Assembly: GCF_003057875.1 (NCBI RefSeq)
Contig: NZ_PYXZ01000005.1
Span: forward strand, 220,690-284,689
Reading direction: 5' to 3'
Length of the DNA stretch: 64,000 nt
Origin: Nocardioides currus
Lineage (GTDB): Bacteria > Actinomycetota > Actinomycetes > Propionibacteriales > Nocardioidaceae
Both the position numbers and the translations under genes were made by a program. Below the pieces are notes generated by a model, which did no database searches, was not told where the DNA came from, and was given only the letters and a program-made list of their open reading frames with translations. Positions 16,757 to 25,804 of this stretch are shown here, piece by piece (positions within the stretch are counted from its first letter, which is position 1; the number at the start of each line of letters is the position of its first letter).

Positions 16757-17887
16757 CTACTCCGCGGCGGCGAGCTGCCCGCAGGCCGCGTCGATGTCGC
16801 TGCCGCGCGTGTCGCGCATCGTGGTGGCGATGCCGGCGGCGTTGAGGCGGCGGACGAACTCGTCCATGTCCTCCTCGCGCGACCGCGTGAACTGCGACCC
16901 GGGGATGTCGTTGAGCGGGATCGGGTTGATGTGCACCCAGCCCATGCCGCGACCGTGGTCGGAGAGCACCTCGGCCAGCCGGTCGGCCCGCCACGCCTGG
17001 TCGTTGATGTCGCGCATCATGGCGTACTCGATCGAGACGCGTCGGCCGGTCTTCTGGAAGTACTCGTGGGCCGCCGACACGGTCTCCTCGACGGAGAACC
17101 GCGTGTTGATCGGGACCAGCTCGTTGCGCAGCTCGTCGTCGGGGGCATGCAGGCTCAGGGCGAGGGTGACCGGGATGCCCTCGTCGGCCAGCTGCTTGAT
17201 GCGGGGCACGAGGCCGACGGTCGAGACCGTGACGTGGCGCGCGCTGAGTCCGAGCCCGGCGGGAGCCGGGTCAGTCAGGCGGCGTACGGCGTTGACCGTG
17301 GCCTTGTAGTTGGCGAGCGGCTCGCCCATGCCCATGAACACCACGTTGGACAGGCGCCCCGGCCCGCCGGCCACGTCGCCGTTGGCCATCGCCCGGGCGC
17401 CCACGACCACCTGGTGCACGATCTCGGCGGTCGACATGTTCCGCTGCAGGCCGCCCTGACCGGTGGCGCAGAAGGGGCAGGCCATGCCGCAGCCGGCCTG
17501 GCTGGAGATGCAGATCGTCGCGCGGTCCTTGTAGCGCATCAGCACCGACTCGACGAGCGAGCCGTCGAAGAGCCTCCACAGCGTCTTGACGGTCTTGCCA
17601 CGGTCGGCGGACTGCTCGCGGATGGGGTTCATCAGGTCGGGCAGCAGGGCGCTGACGAGGTCGTCACGTTGACCGGCCGGGAGGTCGGTCATCTCGGCGG
17701 GGTCGTGCACCAGCCGGCCGAAGTAGTGGGTCGAGAGCTGCTTGGCGCGGAACCCCGGGAGCCCCATCTCGACGAGGAGGTCCTTGCGACCGGCCTCGTC
17801 GAGGTCGGCAAGGTGGCGCGGTGGCTTCTTGCGGCCGCGGGGCTCGTTGAAGACGAGGGGCAGGGTGGTGATCGGTTGGTCAGGCAT
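16757..17887 (-). CDS. rlmN: 23S rRNA (adenine(2503)-C(2))-methyltransferase
   Basis: RlmN is a radical-SAM enzyme that methylates C2 of A2503 in 23S rRNA, and A37 in some tRNAs. The 376-residue protein has the radical-SAM cysteines in '[11 protein letters not shown]' (CxxxCxxC), '[11 protein letters not shown]' and '[17 protein letters not shown]'. The C-terminal Cys involved in the mechanism is probably that in '[15 protein letters not shown]'. Length and order are normal. It lies downstream of the cdsA-frr-pyrH region, as in many actinobacteria. An ATG at 17887 is used; a weak GGGAG lies immediately upstream. Confidence 0.97.
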   Translation of the reverse strand: MPDQPITTLPLVFNEPRGRKKPPRHLADLDEAGRKDLLVEMGLPGFRAKQLSTHYFGRLVHDPAEMTDLPAGQRDDLVSALLPDLMNPIREQSADRGKTVKTLWRLFDGSLVESVLMRYKDRATICISSQAGCGMACPFCATGQGGLQRNMSTAEIVHQVVVGARAMANGDVAGGPGRLSNVVFMGMGEPLANYKATVNAVRRLTDPAPAGLGLSARHVTVSTVGLVPRIKQLADEGIPVTLALSLHAPDDELRNELVPINTRFSVEETVSAAHEYFQKTGRRVSIEYAMMRDINDQAWRADRLAEVLSDHGRGMGWVHINPIPLNDIPGSQFTRSREEDMDEFVRRLNAAGIATTMRDTRGSDIDAACGQLAAAE

Positions 17888-17927
17888 CTCCCGACGATTC
17901 TCCCACCCGGTGTGAGGAATCGGCGAT

Positions 17928-18284
17928 TCAGCCGTCGATCTGCACCATGAAGTAGAGGACCAGCGACGCGACCCCGAGCACCACCAGCGCCGTGAGCACC
18001 ATCCCGATGACCATGAAGATGCCGAAGCGGCGGGTCTTGCGCTTGGCCAGCAGGAAGATCGGCAGCGCCAGGGCGATCAGCACGAGCGGGAACAGCGTCT
18101 CGGCCGTCTCGTAGGAGAACAGCCAACGCAGCAGGGCCGCGAAGCCGCCCGGCAGGGCGGTCACGAAGAGCATGCCGGCGAAGAAGCCGGTGATCGCCGC
18201 GAACGTCGGGTGGCTGCGGTGCCACCAGTTGCGCGTCTCGTCGACCGGCTGGTCGACCTCGGTCGTCATGTGGGGCGCGCTCAT
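17928..18284 (-). CDS. Small three-helix membrane protein, function unknown
   Basis: This 118-residue protein starts [21 protein letters not shown] hydrophilic N-terminus (~25 residues) is followed by hydrophobic segments at ~28-50 ('[21 protein letters not shown]'), ~62-78 ('[16 protein letters not shown]') and ~88-112. A basic loop 'AKRKTRRFG' lies between the last two, suggesting a cytoplasmic turn. I do not recognise the family. The ATG at 18284 overlaps the stop of the upstream phosphatase gene as ATGA, so it is the last gene of a coupled set. Confidence 0.75.
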   Translation of the reverse strand: MSAPHMTTEVDQPVDETRNWWHRSHPTFAAITGFFAGMLFVTALPGGFAALLRWLFSYETAETLFPLVLIALALPIFLLAKRKTRRFGIFMVIGMVLTALVVLGVASLVLYFMVQIDG

Positions 18285-18805
18285 GGGTCCATCGTAGGCG
18301 CGAGAGGCAGCGTGATCAGGTCGGGCATGCCGAGGGACCTCCACCTCTCGAGGTCGGGTGCGTGGCCGCCCAGCTCGGCCGCCAGCAGCGTCCAGGCGGT
18401 GCCGTGACCCACCAGGACGACATCGACGTCCGGGTGGACGTCCAGGATGCGGCCTACGGCGGGGACGACCCGCGCCCGCGTGTCGGCCAGCGGCTCCCAG
18501 CCCGGTGCGGCGGGCTCGTCGGGGCGCGCGAAGGCGGCCTCGACCCGCTCGGCGAAGTCGTCGAGCCACCCGGCGGCACGCTCGTGCTCACGCAGGTCGT
18601 CGACGATCCCGACGTCGCCCTCGGTGAGCAGCTGCGCCGTCTGCTGGGCCTTCGGCTCCGGCGAGCAGAACCACGCTGCGCGACCGGGCAGCCGCTCGCG
18701 CAGGGCCCAGACGTCGTCGAAGCCGGCGGGGTCGAGCTCCCAGTCGGCCGCGGGCCGGTCGGGCTCGACCAGCGGGCGGCCGTGGCGGACCAGGTGCAGC
18801 GTCAT
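18281..18805 (-). CDS. Histidine phosphatase superfamily protein
   Basis: This 174-residue branch-1 histidine phosphatase starts MTLHLVRHGRPLVEPDRP. The catalytic 'RHG' motif holds the phospho-accepting His. The second His lies in 'DVVLVGHGTAWTLLA'. 'SPEPKAQQTAQLL' corresponds to the usual S.l.RA..TA substrate loop. This family covers phosphoglycerate mutases, sugar and nucleotide phosphatases and others; the substrate cannot be inferred. The ATG at 18805 overlaps the upstream membrane-protein stop (ATGA). No signal peptide is seen. Confidence 0.85.
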   Translation of the reverse strand: MTLHLVRHGRPLVEPDRPAADWELDPAGFDDVWALRERLPGRAAWFCSPEPKAQQTAQLLTEGDVGIVDDLREHERAAGWLDDFAERVEAAFARPDEPAAPGWEPLADTRARVVPAVGRILDVHPDVDVVLVGHGTAWTLLAAELGGHAPDLERWRSLGMPDLITLPLAPTMDP

Positions 18806-19353
18806 CGCTGGCGCCCCGTCCAGCCCGCCAGTCCCAGTCCGGCGAGGAGCGCGCCGAGCGTCCCGAGTGCCTCGTCCCCGAGGGTGTCCTGGTAGGCCCC
18901 GTCCAGCTCGGTGCCGCGGCGGATGAAGGTCCACCACTCCCCCAGCTCCCAGCCGATGGCGAGCAGCGACCCCAGACCCGTCACCAGCAGCACCTGCAGC
19001 CACGCCGGGCGCAGGTGCGGCACCAGCAGCAGCCCGAGACCGCCGCACAGCAGTCCCCAGCTGATGAAGTGCATCAGGTCGTCCCACCAGACCACCGCGT
19101 CGAAGAGGTCGAGGGTGTTGCCGGTGACGTCGAGCAGGAACGGCGACCACACCAGCGCGACGGCGCCCCACGGCGGCGCGTCGCCGCGGTGTCGCCACGC
19201 CCAGAGGAGGGGCGGCACCGCCATCAGGACCGGATAGGCGAGGAGGCGGTAGCCGAAGCCCTTGCCGTCGTACTGCTGCAGCCCGCTGAACGCGCCGACG
19301 GCCAGCTGCACGACGGTGAGGGCGGCGACGGCGAGCGCGAACCAGCGCCTCAC
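18802..19353 (-). CDS. Multi-pass membrane protein, DUF2238/YjdF-like
   Basis: This 183-residue protein starts with GTG (MRRWFALAVAALTVVQLAVG). About five hydrophobic helices are visible. The polar motifs 'WWDDLMHF' and 'WELGEWW', followed by 'YQDTLGDEALGTLGALL', match the pattern of the DUF2238 (YjdF) family. The function of that family is unknown. The start overlaps the upstream reductase stop as GTGA, and the end overlaps the phosphatase start as ATGA. No enzyme motif is visible beyond the conserved His/Glu/Trp residues in the membrane segments. Confidence 0.75.
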   Translation of the reverse strand: MRRWFALAVAALTVVQLAVGAFSGLQQYDGKGFGYRLLAYPVLMAVPPLLWAWRHRGDAPPWGAVALVWSPFLLDVTGNTLDLFDAVVWWDDLMHFISWGLLCGGLGLLLVPHLRPAWLQVLLVTGLGSLLAIGWELGEWWTFIRRGTELDGAYQDTLGDEALGTLGALLAGLGLAGWTGRQR

Positions 19354-20135
19354 GACAGGAACTCCGTCGCCCCGCGCAGCCGGGTGGTCAGCACCCGCGA
19401 CGCGACGGTCGAGTCGAGGCGTACGTCGACGGGGCCGGCCACCTTCGCCGCGGCACGGGTCGTGGCCCGCAGCGCGCCGGGGTCCAACCCGTCGCGGCGC
19501 GCGATCAACCGGCCGAGCGCGAACCGGCTCATCGGGTCCGCACCGGCGACGTGGATCACGCCCTGGCGATCGGAGCCGGCGAGCTCGACGAGGGCGTCAG
19601 CGAGGTCCTCGACGTGCACCGGGCACCGGCGCTCGTCCTCGAAGAGCGCGCCGCTGCCCGTGGCCACGAGCTGGTGCACGAGCCGCTCGTGCTGCGAGTC
19701 GCCGTCGCCGAGGATCAGCGACGTGCGGGCGACCACCACGTCGGGGCACACGGCGAGGGCAGTGGTCTCGGCGGCGGCCTTCGCAGCGCCGTACGCCGTG
19801 ATCGGGTCGGGCGGGGCGGACTCGTCGTAGCGACCGTCGGCGCCCGAGAAGACGACGTCGCTGGAGACCAGGACGAGGCGCGCCCCGTGGCGGGCTGCGG
19901 AGGTCGCGACGTGGGCGGCGCCGGTCGCGGTCACCGCCCAGTCGGCCTGCACGTAGGCCGTGTGGACGATCGCGTCCGGTCGGTGCCGGGCGACCAGCCC
20001 CTCGACGGCGGCGGCGTCGCGGAGGTCGGCGTCGAGCGACCCGACGGCGACCACGTCCAGGCCCGCGTCGAGGGCCCGGCGGACGACGTGGCGGCCGAGG
20101 TAGCCGGTCCTGCCGCCGGTGACGAGGAGGCGCAC
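19350..20135 (-). CDS. NAD(P)-dependent SDR / dTDP-4-dehydrorhamnose reductase-like protein
   Basis: This 261-residue extended SDR starts VRLLVTGGRTGYLGRHVVRRA. The Rossmann glycine motif is near the N-terminus (GGRTGYLG). The active site Tyr-Lys is in 'ITAYGAAKAAAE'. 'DLRDAAAVEGLVARHRPDAIVHTAY' and 'VLVSSDVVFSG' are typical of RfbD/MAT2B-like sugar-nucleotide reductases. It stands alone without other rhamnose genes, so the substrate is uncertain. The GTG at 20135 is chosen because it begins directly at the Rossmann strand. Only 5 nt separate it from the cdsA stop. Confidence 0.85.
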   Translation of the reverse strand: MRLLVTGGRTGYLGRHVVRRALDAGLDVVAVGSLDADLRDAAAVEGLVARHRPDAIVHTAYVQADWAVTATGAAHVATSAARHGARLVLVSSDVVFSGADGRYDESAPPDPITAYGAAKAAAETTALAVCPDVVVARTSLILGDGDSQHERLVHQLVATGSGALFEDERRCPVHVEDLADALVELAGSDRQGVIHVAGADPMSRFALGRLIARRDGLDPGALRATTRAAAKVAGPVDVRLDSTVASRVLTTRLRGATEFLS

Positions 20136-20140
20136 CGGGC

Positions 20141-21025
20141 CTACTGGAAGACGAGGTAGTGGAGCAGCAGCCAGATCGGGGCGGCCGTGGCGAGGAGCGA
20201 GTCGAGCCGGTCCATCAGGCCGCCGTGGCCGGGGACGACCTGGCTCATGTCCTTGATGCCGAGGTCGCGCTTGATGACCGACTCGCAGAGGTCGCCGAGG
20301 GTCGCCATCAGGGCGGTGACGAGGCCGAGGACGACCCCCACCCACCAGTCGCCGCCGAGGAAGGCCGTCACCAGCCAGACGCCGACACCGATGCAGGCGA
20401 GCACCGAGCCCGCGAAGCCCTCCCACGACTTCTTCGGCGAGATGACCGGCGCCATCGGGTGCTTGCCGAACAGCACGCCGGCGACGTAGCCGCCGGTGTC
20501 GGAGGCGACCGTGATGGCGATGAAGGTGATGACGGCGCGGATGCCGTCGTCGTCGAGGTCGAACCCGAGGGCGGGATCGGTGCCACCCTCGGCGAGGAGC
20601 AGCGCGACGAACGAGCCGAGGAAGGGCACGTAGACGAGGGTGAAGACGGCGGCGGTGGCGTTCTTGACGTAACCGTCGACGCCCCGGCGCAGCAGCCACA
20701 ACATGATGACCAGGGCAGTCACCGCGGTGGCGGTGACGAGCGCGGGCGCACCCCAGAAGTAGGCGACGACCACCATCACGACCCCGCCGAGCATCAGCGG
20801 CTGCTCGGGGATGTCGATGTCCTTGGCCGAGAGCCCCTTGTGCAGCTCCCAGACGGCGACCGCGACGGCGACCGCGACGATCGCCATGAAGGCGGTCTTC
20901 CAGAAGAACAGCGAGAGCAGGATCGCCGCGACCAGCACCACCGCCGAGGTGACGGCGGCCGGCAGGTCGCGTCCGGCTCGGCCGTGGTCCTTCTTGGGCG
21001 CGAGCGGCGCGTCGGGGGTCGTCAT
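20141..21025 (-). CDS. cdsA: Phosphatidate cytidylyltransferase (CDP-diglyceride synthase)
   Basis: CdsA makes CDP-diacylglycerol from phosphatidic acid and CTP, the branch point of phospholipid synthesis. This 294-residue protein has a hydrophilic N-terminus, several transmembrane helices, and the family signature from 'PVISPKKSWEGFAGSV' to 'KRDLGIKDMSQVVPGHGG' and 'LMDRLDSL'. Both are where the metal and CTP are bound. It lies directly downstream of frr (21-nt gap), as in most bacteria. Confidence 0.96.
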   Translation of the reverse strand: MTTPDAPLAPKKDHGRAGRDLPAAVTSAVVLVAAILLSLFFWKTAFMAIVAVAVAVAVWELHKGLSAKDIDIPEQPLMLGGVVMVVVAYFWGAPALVTATAVTALVIMLWLLRRGVDGYVKNATAAVFTLVYVPFLGSFVALLLAEGGTDPALGFDLDDDGIRAVITFIAITVASDTGGYVAGVLFGKHPMAPVISPKKSWEGFAGSVLACIGVGVWLVTAFLGGDWWVGVVLGLVTALMATLGDLCESVIKRDLGIKDMSQVVPGHGGLMDRLDSLLATAAPIWLLLHYLVFQ

Positions 21026-21046
21026 GGTGAGGGGGCTCGGGGTCGC

Positions 21047-21604
21047 TCAGACCTCGAGCAGCTCGGCTTCCTTGTTCTTCAGCATGTCGTCGATCGCGTC
21101 GGTGTGCTTCTTGGTGATCCCGTCGAGCTTCTTCTCCGCGCCGGTGACGTCGTCCTGGCCGACCTCGCCGTCCTTCTCGAGCTTCTCGAGGCCCTGCTTG
21201 GCGCTGCGGCGGACGTTGCGCACCGAGACGCGGCCGTCCTCCGCCTTGCCCCGGGCGAGCTTGATGTAGTCCTTGCGACGCTCCTCGGTCAGCTCGGGGA
21301 AGACCGCGCGCAGCACCTTGCCGTCGTTGGACGGGTTGACGCCCAGGTCGGAGTCGCGGATCGCCTTCTCGATGCTGGGCATCGCGCTGATGTCGAAGGG
21401 GGCGATCAGGATCGTGCGGGCGTCCTGGGCGGTGAAGGACGCGAGCGCCTGCAGCGGGGTCGGCGTGCCGTAGTAGTCGGCCGTGATCTTGCTGAACATG
21501 CTCGGGTTGACGCGACCCGCCCGGATCGCCGCGAACTCCTCGCGCGTCGCCTCGACGGACTTGCCCATCTTGTTGTCGGCGTCATTGAGAACTTCGTTGA
21601 TCAC
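21047..21604 (-). CDS. frr: Ribosome recycling factor
   Basis: Frr splits post-termination ribosomes together with EF-G. This 185-residue protein has the typical helical arrangement: start 'MINEVLNDADNKMGKSVEATREEFAAIRAGR', then the small domain 'YYGTPTPLQALASF' and the long helices through 'DYIKLARGKAEDGRVSVRNVRR'. The length is normal. It starts with GTG at 21604, behind AGGAG. It follows pyrH with a 75-nt gap and probably shares its transcript. Confidence 0.97.
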   Translation of the reverse strand: MINEVLNDADNKMGKSVEATREEFAAIRAGRVNPSMFSKITADYYGTPTPLQALASFTAQDARTILIAPFDISAMPSIEKAIRDSDLGVNPSNDGKVLRAVFPELTEERRKDYIKLARGKAEDGRVSVRNVRRSAKQGLEKLEKDGEVGQDDVTGAEKKLDGITKKHTDAIDDMLKNKEAELLEV

Positions 21605-21679
21605 GGGATGCTCCTGGGGTGGTCGTGCTCGGGCGTACGGCGGGTGGTCGGTCGGTAGGCGGTGGGCGGCGCGCGACGA

Positions 21680-22396
21680 TCAGCCGTCGCGGCTCACCAG
21701 CGTGCCAATCTTCTCACCCCGGACGATGCGCAGGATCGCGCCCTCGTCCTCGGCGCCGAAGACGACCAGCGGCATGTTGTTCTCCATGCACAGGGCGAAG
21801 GCCGTGGCGTCGGCGATCTTGATGCCCTGCTGGAGCGCTTCTGCGAAGGTGAGCGTGTCGTACTTGGTGGCGGTGGGGTCCTTCTTCGGGTCGGCGCTGT
21901 AGACGCCGTCGACGCCCTGCTTGGCCATCAGCACGACCTCGCAGCGCGTCTCCAGCGCGCGCTGTGCGGCGACCGTGTCGGTGGAGAAGAACGGCATGCC
22001 GGCCCCGGCGCCGAAGATGACGACGCGCCCCTTCTCGAGGTGGCGCATGGCGCGGCGCGGGATGTAGGGCTCGGCGACCTGACCCATCGCGATCGCGGTC
22101 TGCACGCGGGTCTCGATGCCCTCCTTCTCCAGGAAGTCCTGGAGCGCCAGGCAGTTCATCACCGTGCCGAGCATGCCCATGTAGTCGGCGCGCGAGCGGT
22201 CCATTCCGCGCTGCTGCATCTCGGCGCCGCGGAAGAAGTTGCCGCCGCCCACCACGATGGCGACGCCGACGCCGTCGCGCACCACCGCCGCGATCTCGCG
22301 CGCCACCTGCGACACGACGTCGGGGTCGACGCCGACCTTGCCGCCACCGAAGACCTCACCGGAGAGCTTGATCAGGACACGGTTGTAGGCGGTCAC
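21680..22396 (-). CDS. pyrH: Uridylate kinase
   Basis: PyrH phosphorylates UMP to UDP with ATP and works as a hexamer in pyrimidine synthesis. This 238-residue amino-acid-kinase-fold protein has '[11 protein letters not shown]' at the N-terminus, '[10 protein letters not shown]' and the UMP-binding segment '[13 protein letters not shown]'. '[15 protein letters not shown]' is the ATP-side motif. It starts with GTG at 22396. A TAGGTT box at 22444-22449 (minus strand) lies ~48 nt upstream, so pyrH-frr-cdsA may have their own promoter behind the tsf terminator. Confidence 0.97.
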   Translation of the reverse strand: MTAYNRVLIKLSGEVFGGGKVGVDPDVVSQVAREIAAVVRDGVGVAIVVGGGNFFRGAEMQQRGMDRSRADYMGMLGTVMNCLALQDFLEKEGIETRVQTAIAMGQVAEPYIPRRAMRHLEKGRVVIFGAGAGMPFFSTDTVAAQRALETRCEVVLMAKQGVDGVYSADPKKDPTATKYDTLTFAEALQQGIKIADATAFALCMENNMPLVVFGAEDEGAILRIVRGEKIGTLVSRDG

Positions 22397-22443
22397 TCAG
22401 GATCCCTTCGCAGGCTCACTCGTCGGCAGGTCGGTGCACCCGA

Positions 22444-22449
22444 AACCTA
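22444..22449 (-). promoter_or_regulatory. Candidate -10 box for pyrH-frr-cdsA
   Basis: Minus strand TAGGTT, ~48 nt before the pyrH GTG and directly downstream of the tsf hairpin. The hexamer matches the -10 motif seen at other genes here. No clear -35. Confidence 0.35.
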
Positions 22450-22479
22450 CTCGACTCCACCGAGGGGGCGAAATGGCCG

Positions 22480-22513
22480 CAGGGGCCGTACGCCGAGCGG
22501 CGTACGACCCCTG
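22480..22513 (-). terminator. Hairpin terminator after tsf
   Basis: Two 16-nt arms that match at 15 positions (CAGGGGcCGTACGCCG against its complement) are separated by 2 nt. The hairpin starts about 25 nt past the tsf stop. No T-tract follows, as is usual in such GC-rich genomes. It separates rpsB-tsf from pyrH. Confidence 0.65.
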
Positions 22514-22537
22514 TCGGATCGATCGGTGAGGCAGCGC

Positions 22538-23350
22538 TCAGGCGCCGACCTCGAAGCGCGCGAAGCGCTTGACGGTGGTGCCGGCCTCGTCGAGGACGGC
22601 CTTGACCGTCTTCTTGGCCTCGGAGACCGACTCCTGCTCGAGCAGGACGATCTCCTTGTAGAACCCACCGAGGCGACCCTCCACGATCTTGGCGATCGCC
22701 TGCTCGGGCTTGCCCTCCTCGCGGGTCTTCTGCTCGGCGATGGAGCGCTCGCTCTCGACGACGTCCGCGGGGACCTCGTCGCGGGTGAGGTACTGCGCCT
22801 TCATCGCGGCGATCTGCATGGCGGCGGCGCGGGCGGCAGCGGCGTCACCGTCGAACTCGACCAGCACGCCCACGGCGGGCGGCAGGTCGGCGGCACGCTT
22901 GTGCATGTAGGTGACGGTGTTGCCCTCGAAGTAGGCGACCTCGCCCAGCTCGATCTTCTCGCCGATGGTGATGGCGAGCTCCTCGACGACCTCGCCGACG
23001 GTCTTGCCGTCGAGCTCGGCGGCCTTGAGCGCGTCGGTGTCGGTGGCCTTGACCGCGTCGGCGACGTCGGCGATCTGCTGCGCCTTCGCGATGAAGTCCT
23101 CGTTCTTGGCGACGAAGTCGGTCTCGCTCTTGAGCTCGACCAGGGCGTTGCCGGAGGTGGCGACGAGGCCGGCGGCGGTCTCGCGCTCGGCACCGCGGGC
23201 GGCGGCCTTGGCGGCACCCTTGACGCGGAGCAGCTCGACGGCCTTGTCGAAGTCGCCGTCGCTCTCGGTCAGCGCCTTCTTGCAGTCCATCATCCCGGCC
23301 TGCGTCAGCTCACGGAGCTTCTTGACGTCGGCGGCGGTGAAGTCAGCCAT
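22538..23350 (-). CDS. tsf: Translation elongation factor Ts
   Basis: EF-Ts is the nucleotide exchange factor for EF-Tu. This 270-residue protein begins [21 protein letters not shown] (UBA-like N-terminal domain) and has the EF-Tu-contacting motif '[12 protein letters not shown]'. The dimerisation and C-terminal coiled region are present ('[20 protein letters not shown]'). Length is normal for actinobacteria. It lies 75 nt downstream of rpsB on the same strand, the universal rpsB-tsf order, and ends in a strong hairpin. Confidence 0.98.
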   Translation of the reverse strand: MADFTAADVKKLRELTQAGMMDCKKALTESDGDFDKAVELLRVKGAAKAAARGAERETAAGLVATSGNALVELKSETDFVAKNEDFIAKAQQIADVADAVKATDTDALKAAELDGKTVGEVVEELAITIGEKIELGEVAYFEGNTVTYMHKRAADLPPAVGVLVEFDGDAAAARAAAMQIAAMKAQYLTRDEVPADVVESERSIAEQKTREEGKPEQAIAKIVEGRLGGFYKEIVLLEQESVSEAKKTVKAVLDEAGTTVKRFARFEVGA

Positions 23351-23425
23351 GATCCCTCTTCTCTCGGTGCGTGGGTGTCGACCAGCTGGAGCGGGCCGCG
23401 AGTCTCCTCGCGGCCCGCCAGCGGA

Positions 23426-24568
23426 TCAGTCGTTCTTCTGCTCGGCGTTCACGAAGCCGGCGGCCTCGGCGGCCTCGGCCGTCTTGAACCAGACCTCGGC
23501 CTTGGTGCGGGAGTACCACGGGCTCGTGGGCGCGTGGAACTTCATCGAGTCCTTGTTGCCCTTGATCTCGAAGCCCTCGGGAGCCGAGCCGTCCTCGGTG
23601 GCGGGGGCGGAGTCGGCGTACTCGACCTCGGCGGGAGCGGCCTTCTCGTCCTCGGCGGGAGCAGCCGCGAAGGACTTGATCTCGGTCGCGGACTCGGCGG
23701 CGGCCTGGGCGGCGGGGGCCTCGGCAGCGGCACCGGTCGCCTCGGCGGCCGGGGTGTCGTCGGTCTTGACGTCGCCACCGGTGGCCTCGACGGCGGTCTT
23801 CTCGGCGTCACCCTCGAGGAGCTCGCGCTCCCACTCGGCCAGGGGCTCGGCGGTGGTGGCGTCGGTGCTCTTGGCGCCGGAGCGGGCGATGAGGCCCTCG
23901 GCGACGGCGTCGGCGACCACGCGGGTCAGCAGGCCGACGGCGCGGATGGCGTCGTCGTTGCCCGGGATCGGGAAGTCGACCAGGTCGGGGTCGCAGTTGG
24001 AGTCGAGGATGCCGATGATCGGGATCCGCAGCTTGCGCGCCTCCTCGACGGCCAGGTGCTCCTTGTTGGTGTCGACGATCCACACCGCGGAGGGGACCTT
24101 GGACATCTCGCGGATGCCGCCGAGCGTCTTGTCGAGCTTGTCGCGCTCCCGCTTCATCTGCAGGAGCTCCTTCTTGGTGCGACCGGATCCCGCGACGTTC
24201 TCGAAGTCGATCTCGTCGAGCTCCTTGAGGCGGTTGATCCGCTGGTGCACCGTCTGGAAGTTGGTGAGCATGCCGCCGAGCCAGCGCTGGTTGACGTAGG
24301 GCATCCCGACGCGCGTCGCCTGCTCGGCGATGGCCTCCTGGGCCTGCTTCTTGGTGCCGACGAACATCACGACACCGCCCTTGGCGACGGTCTCCTTGAC
24401 GAAGGCGTAGGACCGGTCGATGTAGGCCAGCGACTGCTGCAGGTCGATGATGTAGATGCCGTTGCGCTCGGTCATGATGAAGCGCTTCATCTTGGGGTTC
24501 CAACGACGGGTCTGGTGACCGAAGTGGACGCCGCTCTCGAGCAGCTGGCGCATGGTGACGACTGCCAT
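23426..24568 (-). CDS. rpsB: 30S ribosomal protein S2 with long acidic C-terminal tail
   Basis: Residues ~1-245 are a normal S2 ('[23 protein letters not shown]', '[12 protein letters not shown]', '[23 protein letters not shown]'). Residues ~246-380 form a low-complexity tail rich in Ala, Glu and Thr that ends '[38 protein letters not shown]'. That last segment looks like a small folded unit rather than pure disorder. A typical S2 is ~240-280 residues, so the tail adds ~100. The ATG at 24568 follows AGGAGA; the longer upstream frame is spurious. Confidence 0.96.
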   Translation of the reverse strand: MAVVTMRQLLESGVHFGHQTRRWNPKMKRFIMTERNGIYIIDLQQSLAYIDRSYAFVKETVAKGGVVMFVGTKKQAQEAIAEQATRVGMPYVNQRWLGGMLTNFQTVHQRINRLKELDEIDFENVAGSGRTKKELLQMKRERDKLDKTLGGIREMSKVPSAVWIVDTNKEHLAVEEARKLRIPIIGILDSNCDPDLVDFPIPGNDDAIRAVGLLTRVVADAVAEGLIARSGAKSTDATTAEPLAEWERELLEGDAEKTAVEATGGDVKTDDTPAAEATGAAAEAPAAQAAAESATEIKSFAAAPAEDEKAAPAEVEYADSAPATEDGSAPEGFEIKGNKDSMKFHAPTSPWYSRTKAEVWFKTAEAAEAAGFVNAEQKND

Positions 24569-24989
24569 GTGATTCTCCTGTGTGACGAGCCCGCGTGCCG
24601 TTGCGCCCGTCCTTGAGTCAGGACGGACCGGTCGTCGGGTCTCTGTGGTTTTCAGTTGATGCCTCGGACGGGTGCCCTCGGCCCTGACGCTCACGCGCGA
24701 TCCGACCCGGCTCATCGCTGAGCCGGAACCGAGGATCGGCGCCCACGGGCGGTCGGCCCCAGAAGAGAGGCCGTCGCGGTCTGCGAGCGTGCGAAGTCAG
24801 CCCGGTGGAACAAGATGGTGCTGGGCTGCTCTGCGAATCGTAGGCCACGCCCGCGCTGCTGGGCCAATCGAGCCCTGGCCGGCCTCGACCCGGGCCGCGC
24901 GCCGTCCACAGCGTCATCCCCGAGCGGCTCGTCCACAGGTACGCCGCTGGGCGCGTGCCCCGCCGCGGCGAGGACCCGAGAGTGGGGCG
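24569..24989. other. Divergent intergenic region between rpsB and the M23 peptidase gene
   Basis: This 421-nt gap has no convincing gene. Next to rpsB there is a perfect 7-bp hairpin in the leader (24607-24626). Further out the sequence drops in GC relative to its neighbours (around 24640-24900), as expected for promoter DNA. I could not assign a firm -10/-35 pair. The rest shows nothing recognisable. Confidence 0.5.
24607..24626 (-). promoter_or_regulatory. Hairpin in the rpsB leader
   Basis: CCGTCCT and AGGACGG (7 bp, perfect) enclose the loop TGAGTC. It lies ~40 nt upstream of the rpsB start. It could take part in S2 autoregulation, as leader structures do in other bacteria, but no known S2 leader motif is recognised. 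Confidence 0.35.
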
Positions 24990-25577
24990 ATGCCCGTCCT
25001 GCGCTCCCTCCTCCTCGGCGTGCTGGTCGTGCTCGCGACCTGCTCCCCCGCCCTCCCTGCCCCCGGCCCCGACGCCGACCCGGTGGGGGTCTGGCCGCTG
25101 GCCCCCGAGCCGGAGGTGGTGCACGGGTTCGACCCACCGGACGACCCGTGGGGCCCGGGGCACCGCGGCGTCGACCTGGCCGGCTCGATCGGGCAGCCGG
25201 TGCGCACCGCGCTGGCCGGCACCGTCGCGTTCGCCGGTCACATCGCCGGGAAGCCGGTCGTCACCGTCTCCCACGGCGACACCCGGACGACGTACGAACC
25301 GGTCGCCTCGACGATCGCGGTCGGCACGCCCGTCACCGCCGGCCAGCGGATCGGGACGCTCGAGGTCGCCTTCAGCCACTGCTTCCCCGCCGCCTGCCTC
25401 CACTGGGGGTGGCTGCGCGGCGAGACCTACCTCGACCCGCTCCTCCTCGTGGGCGACGGCCGGGTGCGCCTGCTCCCCCTGTGGCGCGACGAGCCGGTCG
25501 ACCACGGCACCGCCTCCTGGCACGCCCCGCCCCTGCCGTACGACGGGTGGTCGCCCCTCGCCGGCTACCTCCCGTGA
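24990..25577 (+). CDS. Secreted M23 family metallopeptidase (LytM-like)
   Basis: This 195-residue protein starts MPVLRSLLLGVLVVLATCSPALPAPG, a signal peptide. The Cys in 'LATC' is not a canonical lipobox. The M23 domain follows: 'WGPGHRGVDLAGSIGQPV' supplies the His and Asp zinc ligands and 'CLHWGWLRG' the HxH-type pair with His. 'TVAFAGHIAGKPVVTVSHGDTRTTYEP' is the typical beta core. The enzyme is predicted to cut peptidoglycan cross-bridges outside the membrane. It lies next to rpsB, as in many actinobacteria. A longer upstream frame was rejected because the signal peptide fixes the start. Confidence 0.88.
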   Translation: MPVLRSLLLGVLVVLATCSPALPAPGPDADPVGVWPLAPEPEVVHGFDPPDDPWGPGHRGVDLAGSIGQPVRTALAGTVAFAGHIAGKPVVTVSHGDTRTTYEPVASTIAVGTPVTAGQRIGTLEVAFSHCFPAACLHWGWLRGETYLDPLLLVGDGRVRLLPLWRDEPVDHGTASWHAPPLPYDGWSPLAGYLP

Positions 25578-25590
25578 CCCCCTCTCGAGC

Positions 25591-25800
25591 GGTGGCACAG
25601 CCACATCTCGTACGGAACGTGGCTGACCCACCGGCGAGTCACCGACCCGCCGACGACAACCTTCCGGCGGTGGCACAACCACATTTCCGCGGCGTCGAAG
25701 GTGGGTGGGCCACCGGCCCGCGACCGAACCGCCGACGACACCCCCGCAGCGGTGCCACAACCACAGTTCCGGGGGTCAGAATGTGGGTGGGCCACCGGCA
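25591..25800. repeat. Hairpin repeat array A: three tandem units of ~80 bp
   Basis: Units begin at 25591, 25669 and 25751 (spacings 78 and 82 bp). Each starts GGTGGCACAACCACA (with small changes) and ends its conserved half with TGTGGGTGGGCCACC, which is roughly its reverse complement, so each unit can fold as an imperfect hairpin. Linkers contain CCGACCGAACCGCCGACGAC-like sequence. The array fills the junction between the convergent M23 and ferric-reductase-like genes. It could act as a two-sided terminator. Confidence 0.75.
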
Positions 25801-25804
25801 GAGG

